Shown: piece after piece, positions 63,921 to 64,000 of the stretch
How positions within the stretch are numbered: position 1 is the first letter of the stretch
Layout of the letters: each line of letters starts with the position of its first letter
NCBI GenBank assembly: GCA_009910795.1
Contig: VMEE01000079.1
Coordinates: forward strand, 60,424 to 124,423
Source: Dehalobacter sp. CP
Lineage (GTDB): Bacteria > Bacillota_B > Desulfitobacteriia > Desulfitobacteriales > Syntrophobotulaceae
Direction: 5' to 3'
DNA length: 64,000 nucleotides
The notes under the pieces: model-generated
What the model saw: the letters and a program-made list of their open reading frames with translations, nothing else
The model's database searches: none
Told to the model about the DNA's origin: nothing
Position numbers and translations under genes: made by a program

Positions 63921-64000
<80 letters not shown>

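Overview
The window looks like a chromosomal segment of a strictly anaerobic, endospore-forming Firmicute of the Peptococcaceae/Desulfitobacteriaceae type (Dehalobacter, Desulfitobacterium and Syntrophobotulus are the closest fits I can think of; the genus is inference). The evidence is an acetogen-style folate C1 module, an indolepyruvate:ferredoxin oxidoreductase, cyanophycin genes, many sporulation genes, moderate GC, and gene order from rnmV to ftsH and from folP to the 16S rRNA gene that follows the classical Bacillus subtilis order closely.

Region 1 (1-9.2 kb) is a Wood-Ljungdahl methyl-branch cluster. On the minus strand it runs metF-metV fusion, formate/nitrite-type channel, fhs, fchA, folD and the first 20 codons of an acsE-like methyltransferase. 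Divergent from it are a ferredoxin/ASKHA activator of corrinoid proteins (RACo type) and a HutC-family GntR regulator. The promoters of metF and acsE share an operator-like GTATATAC site just downstream of the predicted start points. FolD lacks the cyclohydrolase lysine, and the adjacent FchA would supply that activity.

Region 2 (9.2-20.5 kb) is mixed: a preQ1 riboswitch with a queuosine-precursor transporter and queF; pcm; glpK; a YgjP-like metallopeptidase; a radical-SAM/DUF4130 pair probably acting on DNA; a gene-free stretch with palindromes, tandem terminators and a possible insertion-sequence end; iorAB; an orphan Phd antitoxin; and a two-P-loop ATPase.

Region 3 (20.5-49.5 kb) is the conserved core: AlbA_2 protein, rnmV, ksgA, yabG, cphB-cphA, ispE, a GntR gene, purR, spoVG, glmU, prs, a PRC-barrel protein, pth, fin, mfd, prsA, spoVT, mazG, hup, rqcP, yabP, yabQ, a small HTH gene, divIC, spoIIE, tilS and ftsH. 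Recognisable sporulation promoters precede yabG (sigma-K), spoVG (sigma-H), spoVT (sigma-G) and spoIIE (Spo0A/sigma-A with 21-bp spacing).

Region 4 (49.5-64 kb) is biosynthetic: ndk, two DUF881 membrane proteins, folP-folB-folK, then a structured leader followed by a DUF2520 Rossmann protein with panC, panD, nadA, nadB, nadC, coaX and dusB, so folate, pantothenate/CoA and NAD genes lie in one run. greA and lysS follow, and the window ends in the first 80 bases of a 16S rRNA gene preceded by an rrn promoter.

Limits: all calls come from reading the sequence by eye. Start codons were chosen by Shine-Dalgarno spacing, and family names are from recognition, not from searches.
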